Source: Bacteroidia bacterium
GTDB lineage: Bacteria > Bacteroidota > Bacteroidia > Bacteroidales > Paludibacteraceae
Length of the DNA: 5,104 nucleotides
Direction: 5' to 3'
Assembly: GCA_021152555.1 (NCBI GenBank)
Contig: JAGKVE010000081.1
Location: forward strand, 1 to 5,104
Made by a program: the position numbers and the translations under genes
In this document: piece by piece, positions 1-4,967 of the stretch
Numbering within the stretch: the stretch's first letter is position 1
How the letters are laid out: each line of letters starts with the position of its first letter
Notes under the pieces: generated by a model
What the model was told of the DNA's origin: nothing
Databases searched by the model: none
What the model saw: only the letters and a program-made list of their open reading frames with translations

Positions 1-1
1 G

Positions 2-925
2 GTCCAGTCCGTCATGAACTCTGTTCATCGCAGCCCCATTTCCCGTATCAAGACCCGCTTTGCCGACATCACCCAGGATGAGGCCCGTGCCAAGGGTTAC
101 CTGAAGGGCAACCGCAAGAAGGAAGAGGTTTTCTCCCTGCTTAAGCGTTCCACCTCTCCCACGACCGTTTATAAGAAGCAGTCCTTCGACCGCGATGATA
201 TTGTTGACATCACCGATTTCGATGTTGTTAACTGGGTCCGCGGCGAGATGGATATGAAGCTCGATCAGGAACTCGCCCGTGCTTACCTGCTCGGCGATCA
301 GCGTCTCGCTTCCGATGACGACAAGATCGATGAGTCCTGCATCCGTCCCGTTTGGAAGGATGATGATCTCTTCACTATCAAGCAGCGTCTGACCGTTCCC
401 TCCACCGCTGATGCCGACACCAAGGCTAAGGCTTACATCAAGGCCATTATTCGTGCTCGCAAGAACTATCGCGGCTCTGGTCGTCCGACTTTCTACACCA
501 CCGAGGATGTTCTTACCGATATGCTCCTTCTGACCGATACTACCGGCCGCGACCTCTATGACTCCGTTGAGAAGCTCGCCACCAAGCTCCGCGTCAAGGA
601 GATTGTCACCGTTCCCGTTATGGAGAACGTCTCCCACGAAGTCTCCGGTAAGACCTACAACCTGATCGGCATTGTTGTTAACATGGCTGACTACTCTGTC
701 GGTGCTGACAAGGGCGGCGCAAAGTCCATGTTCGAAGACTTCGACATTGACTACAACCGCATGAAGTACCTGATTGAGACTCGTCGCTCTGGCGCTCTGA
801 CCGAGCCGTTCTCCTGCATCTCCATTGAAGAGACGATCTCCAGCGAGGCCAGCACGATCACCAGCACTCTCTCTACGATGGAAGACGGTCTGGCTCCCTA
901 TCGTCCCGTCACCACCACTGAGTAA
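2..925 (+). CDS. Phage major capsid protein, HK97 fold (5'-partial)
   Basis: This is the C-terminal portion of a phage major capsid protein, the subunit that assembles into the icosahedral head. The reading frame is open to the left window edge, and the ATG at 14 has no ribosome binding site and falls inside conserved-looking sequence, so the true start is probably upstream. Counting from that ATG, the segment around residues 58-97 (FDRDDIVDITDFDVV, then an acidic helix ending in LARAYLLGDQR) matches what I know of a capsid family in phages of Gram-positive bacteria. Residues 110-200 (IRPVWKDDDL, FYTTEDVLTDMLLL, KLRVKEIVTVPVMEN) and 228-262 (SVGADKGG, FDIDYN, YLIETRRSGALT) continue it. In related phages this capsid is sometimes fused to a prohead protease, which cannot be judged here. 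The Ser/Thr-rich last 35 residues look like a flexible tail. Codon choice is strongly biased to C/T-ending codons, as expected for a very highly expressed gene. The family call rests on remembered motifs, not a search. Confidence 0.88.
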   Translation, partial: VQSVMNSVHRSPISRIKTRFADITQDEARAKGYLKGNRKKEEVFSLLKRSTSPTTVYKKQSFDRDDIVDITDFDVVNWVRGEMDMKLDQELARAYLLGDQRLASDDDKIDESCIRPVWKDDDLFTIKQRLTVPSTADADTKAKAYIKAIIRARKNYRGSGRPTFYTTEDVLTDMLLLTDTTGRDLYDSVEKLATKLRVKEIVTVPVMENVSHEVSGKTYNLIGIVVNMADYSVGADKGGAKSMFEDFDIDYNRMKYLIETRRSGALTEPFSCISIEETISSEASTITSTLSTMEDGLAPYRPVTTTE

Positions 926-934
926 GAATTCAAA

Positions 935-1267
935 ATGGCGAGATTTTGTGGAATAGTCGGATTCGTATATGACGAAGAGAGTGTTCCGGGCGTATTCGTT
1001 CAGAAGCCAATCGAGCGTACATACTACGGCGATGCTCAGACAATCCGTCATGACTGGCAGCAAACTGATACTTTGAATGATAATTTAAACGTTGGTCATC
1101 GTATCAGTGTTATTGCAGACGAATTCGCCTATGGACACTTTTCGGCCATGCGATATGTTAGATGGATGGGGACAAATTGGCGTATTCGGTCTGCCGAAGT
1201 CCAGCGTCCTCGTATTATTTTAACCTTAGGAGGTGTTTACAATGGGATCACGCCTGAATCTGCATAA
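935..1267 (+). CDS. Small head-tail junction protein of the capsid-tail gene block
   Basis: This 110-residue protein is encoded 9 nt after the capsid stop. It resembles a small conserved phage protein that lies between the capsid and tail-terminator genes in siphophages of Gram-positive bacteria. Recognisable segments are MARFCGIVGF at the N-terminus, IERTYYGD (26-33), LNDNLNVGHRISVIAD (47-62), YGHFSAMRYVRWMGTNWRI (66-84) and the end VQRPRIILTLGGVYNG (89-104). By position it probably acts at the head-tail interface (connector or head closure), but its biochemical role is inferred from gene order. There are no transmembrane segments, and the alternating hydrophobic pattern suggests mainly beta structure. 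The start has only a weak upstream purine stretch (AGTAAG, 921-926), so translation may depend on coupling to the capsid gene. Its last 26 nt overlap the next gene. Codon use is less biased than in the capsid gene, fitting lower expression. Confidence 0.72.
   Translation: MARFCGIVGFVYDEESVPGVFVQKPIERTYYGDAQTIRHDWQQTDTLNDNLNVGHRISVIADEFAYGHFSAMRYVRWMGTNWRIRSAEVQRPRIILTLGGVYNGITPESA
1228..1233 (+). promoter_or_regulatory. Ribosome binding site that fixes the start at 1242
   Basis: AGGAGG lies 8 nt before the ATG at 1242. A longer frame could begin at the GTG at 1233, but that codon overlaps the Shine-Dalgarno sequence itself, so the ATG is preferred. The site lies inside the end of the preceding gene. 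Confidence 0.8.
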
Positions 1268-1541
1268 GATTCTGAAAGCAATTTGTCCTAATTGTTACTT
1301 TCAGCCTCCCGAGTCCATCAAACTGAAATACCCCTGCATTATCTACAATAAAAGTTATCAAAAGATTACTCATGCCGATAATCTACCCTATCGACATGAT
1401 AATCGCTATACCGTAACAGTCATCGATAGAGATCCAGACAGTACATTACCCGATCAAGTTGCCAAGCTTAAATCTTGTAACTTTGACCGCAGTTATGCAA
1501 CCGAGGGTCTCTATCATACTGTTTACGTCATTTATTATTAA
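1242..1541 (+). CDS. Tail-terminator / tail-completion-like protein
   Basis: This 99-residue protein has the order of motifs I associate with small tail-terminator or neck proteins next to the tube gene of siphophages. These are YFQPPESIKLKYPCIIYNKS (19-38), a conserved HADNLPY (44-50), then RYTVTVIDRDPDS (55-67) and LPDQVAKLKSCNF (69-81). It ends in alternating aromatic/aliphatic residues (LYHTVYVIYY). Tail terminators cap the growing tail tube and join it to the head. This role is inferred from family resemblance and from its place just before the major tail gene. The ATG at 1242 is chosen because of the strong AGGAGG 8 nt upstream. It overlaps the preceding gene by 26 nt. Its TAA shares its last base with the Shine-Dalgarno sequence of the tube gene, so the three genes are probably co-translated. 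Base composition is more AT-rich than the flanking capsid and tube genes. Confidence 0.75.
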   Translation: MGSRLNLHKILKAICPNCYFQPPESIKLKYPCIIYNKSYQKITHADNLPYRHDNRYTVTVIDRDPDSTLPDQVAKLKSCNFDRSYATEGLYHTVYVIYY

Positions 1542-1546
1542 GGAGG
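1541..1546 (+). promoter_or_regulatory. Ribosome binding site of the major tail gene
   Basis: AGGAGG (within TAAGGAGGAAAC) lies 8 nt before the ATG at 1555 and begins on the last base of the upstream TAA. It decides the start: an in-frame ATG at 1459 would lie wholly inside the upstream gene and lacks such a site. Confidence 0.85.
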
Positions 1547-1554
1547 AAACCCAC

Positions 1555-2334
1555 ATGGCTGCTAAGCTTATCTGGGATGCTCCGGGCGAGCATCTTTACG
1601 AAACTGGTGTTGACCAGGGTGTTCTTTACGAAATCAAAAACGGCGAATACGTCGACGGTGTTGCCTGGAACGGTCTGACTGCTGTCAACGAGAAGCCCAG
1701 CGGCGCTGATGCGTCCCCGCTCTATGCCAACAACAAGCAGTATCTGAACCTGATTGCGGCAGAGAAGTATGAGGCTACCATTGAGGCTTATACCTGCCCC
1801 GATCAGTTCTACAAGCACGATGGTTACGGCGAACTCGTTACCGGCGTTCGTATCGGTCAGCAGGCTCGTACTCCGTTCGGTCTCTGCTATCGTTCTCTCA
1901 TCGGCAACGACGAGGCTGGCGACAGCTATGGCTACACGCTGCATATGATCTATGGTGCTCAGGCATCCCCGTCTGAGAAGAACCACTCCACCGTCAATGA
2001 GAGCCCCGAGGCTGTTACGCTGAGCTGGGATCTGTCCACCACCCCGATCAATGTCACCGGCCACCGCGCCACCGCTTCCCTGAGCATCGACTCTATTGCT
2101 GTCGATAAGGGTAAGCTCGCTCGTCTTGAGGCGATTCTTTACGGTGTTGACGCTGTTCCTTTCGATGCTTCCAAGACGTACAAAGCGGGCGATGCGGTCA
2201 CTCAGACCACCAAAACCTACATCGCAAAGACCGACATCGTGGCCGGCGAATTCAGCGCTGATAGCTGGTATGAGATTAACGAAACGGGTCCGAGAATGCC
2301 TCTTCCCGACGAAATTGCCGAGATTTTCGCGTGA
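1555..2334 (+). CDS. Major tail (tube) protein with CBM5/12-like C-terminal insert
   Basis: This 259-residue protein is the likely subunit of the tail tube, which polymerises into the conduit for DNA ejection. Recognisable family segments are KLIWDAPGEHLYETGVDQGV (4-23), VAWNGLTAVNEKPSGA (36-51), LYANNKQYLNL (56-66), ATIEAYTCPDQF (74-85), VRIGQQARTPFGLCYRSLIG (98-117), MIYGAQASPSEK (131-142), SPEAVTLSWDLSTTPINV (150-167) and the typical end MPLPDEIAEIFA (248-259). Between LEAILYG (191-197) and that end lies an extra segment, about residues 203-242: FDASKTYKAGDAV, TYIAKTDIVAGEF, then SWYEIN. Its pattern resembles the short carbohydrate-binding CBM5/12 fold, which would place a small surface module on each tube subunit. 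The start is set by AGGAGG at 1541-1546; a longer frame from 1459 is rejected because it overlaps the upstream gene fully. Strong codon bias, like that of the capsid gene, fits very high expression. Confidence 0.88.
   Translation: MAAKLIWDAPGEHLYETGVDQGVLYEIKNGEYVDGVAWNGLTAVNEKPSGADASPLYANNKQYLNLIAAEKYEATIEAYTCPDQFYKHDGYGELVTGVRIGQQARTPFGLCYRSLIGNDEAGDSYGYTLHMIYGAQASPSEKNHSTVNESPEAVTLSWDLSTTPINVTGHRATASLSIDSIAVDKGKLARLEAILYGVDAVPFDASKTYKAGDAVTQTTKTYIAKTDIVAGEFSADSWYEINETGPRMPLPDEIAEIFA
2161..2280 (+). other. CBM5/12-like module within the tail tube gene
   Basis: This covers codons 203-242 of the tube protein. The pattern is an aromatic residue and Tyr before an AGD-V motif, then a strand with TYIAKTDI, a Gly-Phe turn, and a Trp-Tyr pair. 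That is the signature layout of small CBM5/12 chitin/peptidoglycan-binding-like modules found in phage structural proteins. The boundaries are approximate and the sugar-binding role is inference. Confidence 0.55.
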
Positions 2335-2370
2335 TTTTGCCCGACTCAAAAATTCAAAATGGTGGTCAAA

Positions 2371-2385
2371 GTCAAAATTTTTGAC
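2371..2385. repeat. Perfect 15-nt palindrome GTCAAAA-T-TTTTGAC
   Basis: Two 7-bp arms flank a single T. The palindrome lies 37 nt after the tube stop codon and sits at the end of a run of four TCAAA repeats (2346, 2354, 2366, 2372). It is shaped like an operator for a dimeric regulator, but no cognate regulator is visible in the window. It could also be a by-product of AT-rich low-complexity sequence. Confidence 0.4.
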
Positions 2386-2401
2386 TAAAAACCCATAAAT
2401 C

Positions 2402-2501
2402 GTGGCCAAAAGCCCACTTTGCCCACCCTATTTCTTTTATTTTAATGATTTTTTTTCACGATTAAAAAAGAATTAAGGGAAAAAAGTGGGCTTTTGGCCA
2501 C
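2402..2501. repeat. 100-nt inverted repeat with perfect 19-bp arms
   Basis: The left arm 2402-2420 (GTGGCCAAAAGCCCACTTT) is exactly complementary to 2483-2501. The inner flanks continue with imperfect pairing (CCCTATTTCTTTT, 2426-2438, against AAAAAGAATTAAGGG, 2465-2479), around a T-rich loop near 2447-2460. Each arm is itself quasi-palindromic (GTGG, A/T-rich loop, CCAC). No U-tract follows the right arm on the + strand, and none follows directly on the - strand, so it does not look like a standard intrinsic terminator. It occupies most of the only large intergenic gap, between the tail tube gene and the holin, and ends 12 nt before the holin Shine-Dalgarno sequence. Possible roles are an RNase III processing stem separating structural and lysis messages, a cruciform or protein-binding site, or the terminal repeats of a small non-coding insertion. 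Confidence 0.85.
2419..2446 (+). promoter_or_regulatory. Weak candidate promoter before the lysis genes
   Basis: TTGCCC (2419-2424), a 16-nt spacer and TTTAAT (2441-2446) loosely fit a sigma-70/SigA promoter, matching four of six and five of six consensus bases. It lies within the large inverted repeat and would start transcription near its loop, ahead of the holin. In such AT-rich DNA a match of this quality is easily accidental. Confidence 0.2.
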
Positions 2502-2513
2502 AAACTTCAAAAT

Positions 2514-2519
2514 AGGAGG
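2514..2519 (+). promoter_or_regulatory. Ribosome binding site of the holin gene
   Basis: AGGAGG sits 11 nt before the ATG at 2531, a longer spacing than at the other genes here. It lies outside the upstream inverted repeat, so that hairpin would leave it exposed. The long spacing may tune holin output. Confidence 0.65.
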
Positions 2520-2530
2520 ATTTTAGTAAA

Positions 2531-2752
2531 ATGAGGTTTGAAAACAGAGTTTATGACGTTCTCAAGTGGATTTGTCTCATTTTTCTTCCTGCTGTAGCGG
2601 TTTTATATTCTGCGATAGATGGTGTTTTTGGTTGGGGCTATACCGCGACCGTTACAACAATTATTAGCGCCATTGAAGCCTTTATTGGCTCTATGATCGG
2701 CATCAGCACAAAGGCATATAAGAAGGAGAACGACGATGCTAAACAGTCGTGA
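2531..2752 (+). CDS. Phage holin, Dp-1-like, two transmembrane segments
   Basis: This 73-residue membrane protein should oligomerise in the host cytoplasmic membrane to time lysis and let the endolysin reach the wall. It has a short charged N-terminus and a first hydrophobic segment at about residues 11-30 (LKWICLIFLPAVAVLYSAID). A Gly/Trp-containing turn follows, then a second segment at about 37-59 (YTATVTTIISAIEAFIGSMI and onward) and a charged C-terminal tail (KAYKKENDDAKQS). The pattern YDVLKWI...LPA...LY followed by TII.AIEAFIG...GIS matches what I recall of the holin family of pneumococcal phage Dp-1, which is common in Firmicutes phages. The length is normal for the family. Its last 17 nt overlap the endolysin gene, a typical coupled holin-endolysin pair. 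It follows a 196-nt non-coding gap, so it may be the first gene of a separate transcript. Confidence 0.85.
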   Translation: MRFENRVYDVLKWICLIFLPAVAVLYSAIDGVFGWGYTATVTTIISAIEAFIGSMIGISTKAYKKENDDAKQS

Positions 2753-3356
2753 TATTTCCACGTTGAGATCGGATGTCGCAGCAAATTGCCGTGTCTTCAT
2801 TGAACTTTGCAAAAAAGAGGGGCTCAATATTTTAGTCACTCAGACGAGGCGCGATAATGAATATCAAGCCTATCTTTACGAACAGGGTCGAACTCGTCCG
2901 GGATCTATTGTAACAAACTCGAAGACGACAAGCTTCCATGGGGCAGGCTTAGCTTTTGATATTTGCAAAAACGTAAAAGGACATGAGTACGACGACCCGA
3001 TCTTTTTCAAGAAGTGCGGAGAAATCGGGAAGAAGATGGGATTTTCATGGGGCGGGGATTGGAAGAGTTTTCCAGACCGGCCTCATTTTCAGTGGGATTA
3101 CCATAAAAATTATACCGGGGCTATGGTCGTTTGCGGACGTATGCCCCCTTTGATGGAGGTGTATGAAGAAATGACCTATGAAGACTGGAAACTCTATATG
3201 GAGAAATATCGATCCGAACTTTCTAAAAAGCCCTCCAGTTCCTGGGCTAAAGGGGCTATTGAAAATGCAAAAAAAGACGGTATTAGTGACGGTTCTCGTC
3301 CCGGAGATTTAATCACTCGCGAAGAGGTTATTACGATGCTCGAACGCAAAAAATAA
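2736..3356 (+). CDS. Endolysin: M15-family peptidase with SLH-like C-terminus
   Basis: This 206-residue endolysin probably cuts the peptide stem of peptidoglycan. The N-terminal domain (about 1-130) has the zinc-peptidase signature SFHGAGLAFD (66-75), giving ligands His68 and Asp75, and PDRPHFQW (113-120), giving the third ligand His117 with Asp114 as likely catalytic base. This arrangement matches M15C L-alanyl-D-glutamate endopeptidases such as the T5 and Ply500 endolysins. The substrate bond is inferred from that similarity, and a D-Ala-D-Ala carboxypeptidase activity is the alternative. A linker (about 138-167) leads to a short C-terminal region (168-205) with SSWAKGAIENAKKDGISDG and LITREEVITMLER, which resembles a single SLH-like repeat and probably anchors the enzyme to the wall. 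No signal peptide is seen, so export depends on the upstream holin. AAGGAG at 2723-2728, 7 nt before the ATG, supports the start, which lies within the holin gene. Confidence 0.92.
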   Translation: MLNSRDISTLRSDVAANCRVFIELCKKEGLNILVTQTRRDNEYQAYLYEQGRTRPGSIVTNSKTTSFHGAGLAFDICKNVKGHEYDDPIFFKKCGEIGKKMGFSWGGDWKSFPDRPHFQWDYHKNYTGAMVVCGRMPPLMEVYEEMTYEDWKLYMEKYRSELSKKPSSSWAKGAIENAKKDGISDGSRPGDLITREEVITMLERKK

Positions 3357-3369
3357 AGGGGGCGATTCT

Positions 3370-3684
3370 ATGACACTACATCAGGGCGACCAGTATGTCA
3401 TCCCGGTCGAGATCAAAAATGCAACGACAGTCATCACGCCGGACGACGTCGATGATGTCCGCATTCAGATCGGTGACGAACTTCGGCAGTATTCTGATGG
3501 CGGTCTGACATTCGATGCAGAAAACAAAAAGTGGCTTTTCCGTATCACAGAGGAAAAAACGCGGACTTTCAACTGCTCAGTCAATATGCAGGTCGGTATT
3601 CTAGTCGGCACAGACATCGTCTATTCTTCGGTTCAGAAGATTATATTAGAGCGTTCCATTATCCGAAAGGATTGGGTGGAGTAA
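3370..3684 (+). CDS. Small tail-accessory protein, baseplate/fibre-associated (putative)
   Basis: This 104-residue protein has no enzymatic motif and no membrane segment. The start MTLHQGDQYVIPVEIKN, a middle DVDDVRIQIGDELRQYSDGG and alternating hydrophobic strands to the end suggest one small beta-sandwich domain. It resembles small proteins common beside fibre genes in phages of gut Clostridia, whose N-termini read roughly L-x-QGD-x-Y-x-IPV and which recall the first domain of upper baseplate proteins. I infer a tail-tip or fibre-attachment role from this and from its place at the head of a row of fibre-like genes. A purine-rich AAGGGGG (3356-3362) lies 7 nt before the ATG, 13 nt after the endolysin stop. 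Its stop codon directly abuts the next start. A precise function cannot be assigned. Confidence 0.6.
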   Translation: MTLHQGDQYVIPVEIKNATTVITPDDVDDVRIQIGDELRQYSDGGLTFDAENKKWLFRITEEKTRTFNCSVNMQVGILVGTDIVYSSVQKIILERSIIRKDWVE

Positions 3685-3954
3685 ATGAACTACTGTTACA
3701 TTTTTGCACCGATCACAGTCAAGCTTGACAAGCCACCCGAAATCACGGCAGACTTCGGCAATTTATCCATCGTCGGTCGGTGCCACCACGAGACTTATGA
3801 TGGAACATACGAAGTCATACCGACATTTTCAAGACAAACTCTGAACACACACGATAAGTTAATGACGGACGATTTGACCGTCAGAGCCATTGAAGTGAGC
3901 AGGACATCGAATCCGCAAGGCGGAAACACAATTTTTATTGGAGGTACTGAATAA
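3685..3954 (+). CDS. Small phage tail-accessory protein, unknown function
   Basis: This 89-residue protein starts directly after the preceding TAA, with GGTGG (3675-3679) 5 nt upstream. The second half carries a pattern I recognise from many small phage structural proteins: TYDGTYEVIPTFSRQTLNT (37-55), KLMTDDLTVRAI (58-69), then a Gly/Asn-rich end SNPQGGNTIFIG (75-86). This unit often sits at the C-terminus of tail-tip or fibre accessory proteins. The first 36 residues are not recognised; they include a Cys/His-containing GRCHH (31-35), with no complete metal-binding motif. Its stop overlaps the next start by one base (TAATG), so translation is probably coupled. The role, probably virion-associated, is inferred only from context and this pattern. 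Confidence 0.55.
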   Translation: MNYCYIFAPITVKLDKPPEITADFGNLSIVGRCHHETYDGTYEVIPTFSRQTLNTHDKLMTDDLTVRAIEVSRTSNPQGGNTIFIGGTE

Positions 3955-4547
3955 TGGCAAATTCTTACAACAACAAAGTAGTTCTCGCAAGCGGCGAAGT
4001 GTTAATCGATCTTACCGGCGACACCGCAGACGCGGCTCACGTTCTTAACGGATACACCCTCCACGACAAATCCGGCGCACCCGTGACAGGTACATGCACA
4101 TATGACAGTGACACCAGTGACGACACCGCGGCGGTTGGGGAGATTCTTTCTGGCAAGACCGCACACGCGAGAGGCGCACTTCTTACGGGCACGATGCCGA
4201 ACAACGGCGCACAGACGGACAATATCAGCACAAAAACACAGGAAGTGATCATCGCTCAGGGATACCACGATGGTAGCGGAAAGGTCAGCATCTTGGCCGA
4301 TGAACAGGCTAAGCTCATCCCAAGCAACATCCGCGAGGGAATTACCATTCTCGGCGTAGAAGGCACGATGAGTGGCAGCGAAGGCGTTGTAGCTCAGGCG
4401 CGATCGGTAACACCTAAATTTACTCAGCAGGTCATTTCTCCTGAGGATGGATACACGCATCTGTCGCAGGTTACAGTCTATGCAATTACCGTTACTTATT
4501 CTGACAATTCAGCCGGAGGCAAGACAGTAACGATCGGAGCTGCTTAA
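3954..4547 (+). CDS. Repeat-containing tail fibre/tail-tip protein
   Basis: This 197-residue protein is built from short repeats typical of phage fibre and host-recognition proteins. Residues 7-47 (NKVVLASGEVLIDLTGDTAD, then HVLNGYTLHDKSGAPVTGT) form one unit. Residues 59-80 (AAVGEILSGKTAHARGALLT followed by GT) form a second, and 124-138 (SNIREGITILGVEGT) a third, more distant one. Between them lies the familiar VIIAQGYHDGSGKV stretch (98-111). A different unit follows: SVTPKFTQQVISPEDGYTHL (151-170), SQVTVYAI and a Gly-rich end NSAGGKTVTIGAA. The protein is predicted to be all-beta and virion-exposed. GGAGGT at 3940-3945 lies 8 nt before the ATG, whose first base is the last base of the previous stop. 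The next gene carries a close copy of the first unit. Receptor binding is inference; it could instead be a purely structural adaptor. Confidence 0.68.
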   Translation: MANSYNNKVVLASGEVLIDLTGDTADAAHVLNGYTLHDKSGAPVTGTCTYDSDTSDDTAAVGEILSGKTAHARGALLTGTMPNNGAQTDNISTKTQEVIIAQGYHDGSGKVSILADEQAKLIPSNIREGITILGVEGTMSGSEGVVAQARSVTPKFTQQVISPEDGYTHLSQVTVYAITVTYSDNSAGGKTVTIGAA

Positions 4548-4562
4548 GCGAGGTGATGCCGC

Positions 4563-4763
4563 ATGGCGAACAATAAGATTCAGCTTGCTGACGGCACGGT
4601 GCTGCTCGACCTGACAAGTGATATGGTGGACGCTGCGCATCTTGCAGCGGGATATACGACGCACGATAAAAGCGGTGCGGCTATTACCGGGACTGCAAGT
4701 TGGCGATACGATGCATCAACCGAAGAGTTAACGGTACCAAGTTGGGCATTGGAGGTGGAATAA
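4563..4763 (+). CDS. Short paralogue of the upstream fibre protein
   Basis: This 66-residue protein copies the N-terminal repeat of the gene before it. Residues 4-44 align without gaps to residues 7-47 of that protein, with 27 of 41 identical, including DAAH, GYT and HDKSGA. The remaining 22 residues (SWRYDASTEELTVPSWALEV) form a short beta-like cap also seen in other small phage tail proteins. It therefore looks like a minimal fibre unit produced by duplication and trimming, not a random ORF. GAGGTG (4550-4555) lies 7 nt before the ATG. Its TAA is followed at once by the TTG start of the next gene. The role is probably as an accessory tail-tip component. Confidence 0.6.
   Translation: MANNKIQLADGTVLLDLTSDMVDAAHLAAGYTTHDKSGAAITGTASWRYDASTEELTVPSWALEVE
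4751..4755 (+). promoter_or_regulatory. Ribosome binding site supporting a TTG start
   Basis: GGAGG lies 8 nt before the TTG at 4764, which follows the upstream TAA with no gap. The alternative in-frame GTG at 4773 would be 17 nt away, too far, so TTG is the likely start. Confidence 0.65.
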
Positions 4764-4967
4764 TTGGCAGATGTGACAAAAATCAACGGATATATCATTA
4801 AAGACGCGAACGCTCCCCATCCGTCTAACGCAGGCTCTGCCGGTCAAGTATTAAAAAAAACAGAGACTGGAACTGAGTGGGCTGATGTTCCTACCGCTAT
4901 AACCAATGCAAAAATAGATGAAATTTGCGGAACAACAATTTTATATGCAGAGGATGTGGCATTATAA
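4764..4967 (+). CDS. Small tail fibre-like protein with TTG start
   Basis: This 67-residue protein probably starts at TTG, set by GGAGG at 4751-4755. The beginning MADVTKINGYIIKDANA and the central GSAGQVLKKTETGTEWAD (24-41) match a segment common in phage tail fibres and collar-like proteins, where it usually joins a shaft to a tip. The end (ITNAKIDEICGTTILYAEDV, 46-65) resembles C-termini of other small tail proteins in Firmicutes phages. Such a segment is usually part of a longer fibre, so here it is either a stand-alone accessory or a remnant of a broken fibre gene. Its stop codon overlaps the next start by one base (TAATG). Confidence 0.6.
   Translation: MADVTKINGYIIKDANAPHPSNAGSAGQVLKKTETGTEWADVPTAITNAKIDEICGTTILYAEDVAL

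Noticed and set aside
927..938. 12-nt sequence AATTCAAAATGG shared with 2351-2362
   Set aside because: About one such match is expected by chance in a window of this length and AT content, and the surroundings do not match.
1459..1554. Extended N-terminus for the tail tube protein
   Set aside because: The upstream ATG lies inside the terminator gene without a ribosome binding site, whereas AGGAGG precedes the ATG at 1555 and the family start (MA-KL-WD) fits there.
1528..2409. Long antisense frame of 293 codons across the whole tail tube gene
   Set aside because: It mirrors the strongly biased codons of the tube gene, lacks a ribosome binding site, has a low-complexity, family-less translation, and the + strand protein is clearly recognisable.
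2402..2501. Intrinsic terminator for the structural operon
   Set aside because: No U-tract directly follows the stem on either strand and the loop is long, so it was listed as an inverted repeat of unknown role.
2335..2530. CRISPR array, tRNA or insertion sequence in the intergenic gap
   Set aside because: There are no regularly spaced repeats, no cloverleaf, no transposase, and no clear target-site duplication next to the inverted arms.
4002..4460. Antisense frame of 152 codons inside the fibre repeat gene
   Set aside because: The translation is Cys/Arg-rich with no recognisable motif; the + strand frame has clear fibre repeats and a good ribosome binding site.
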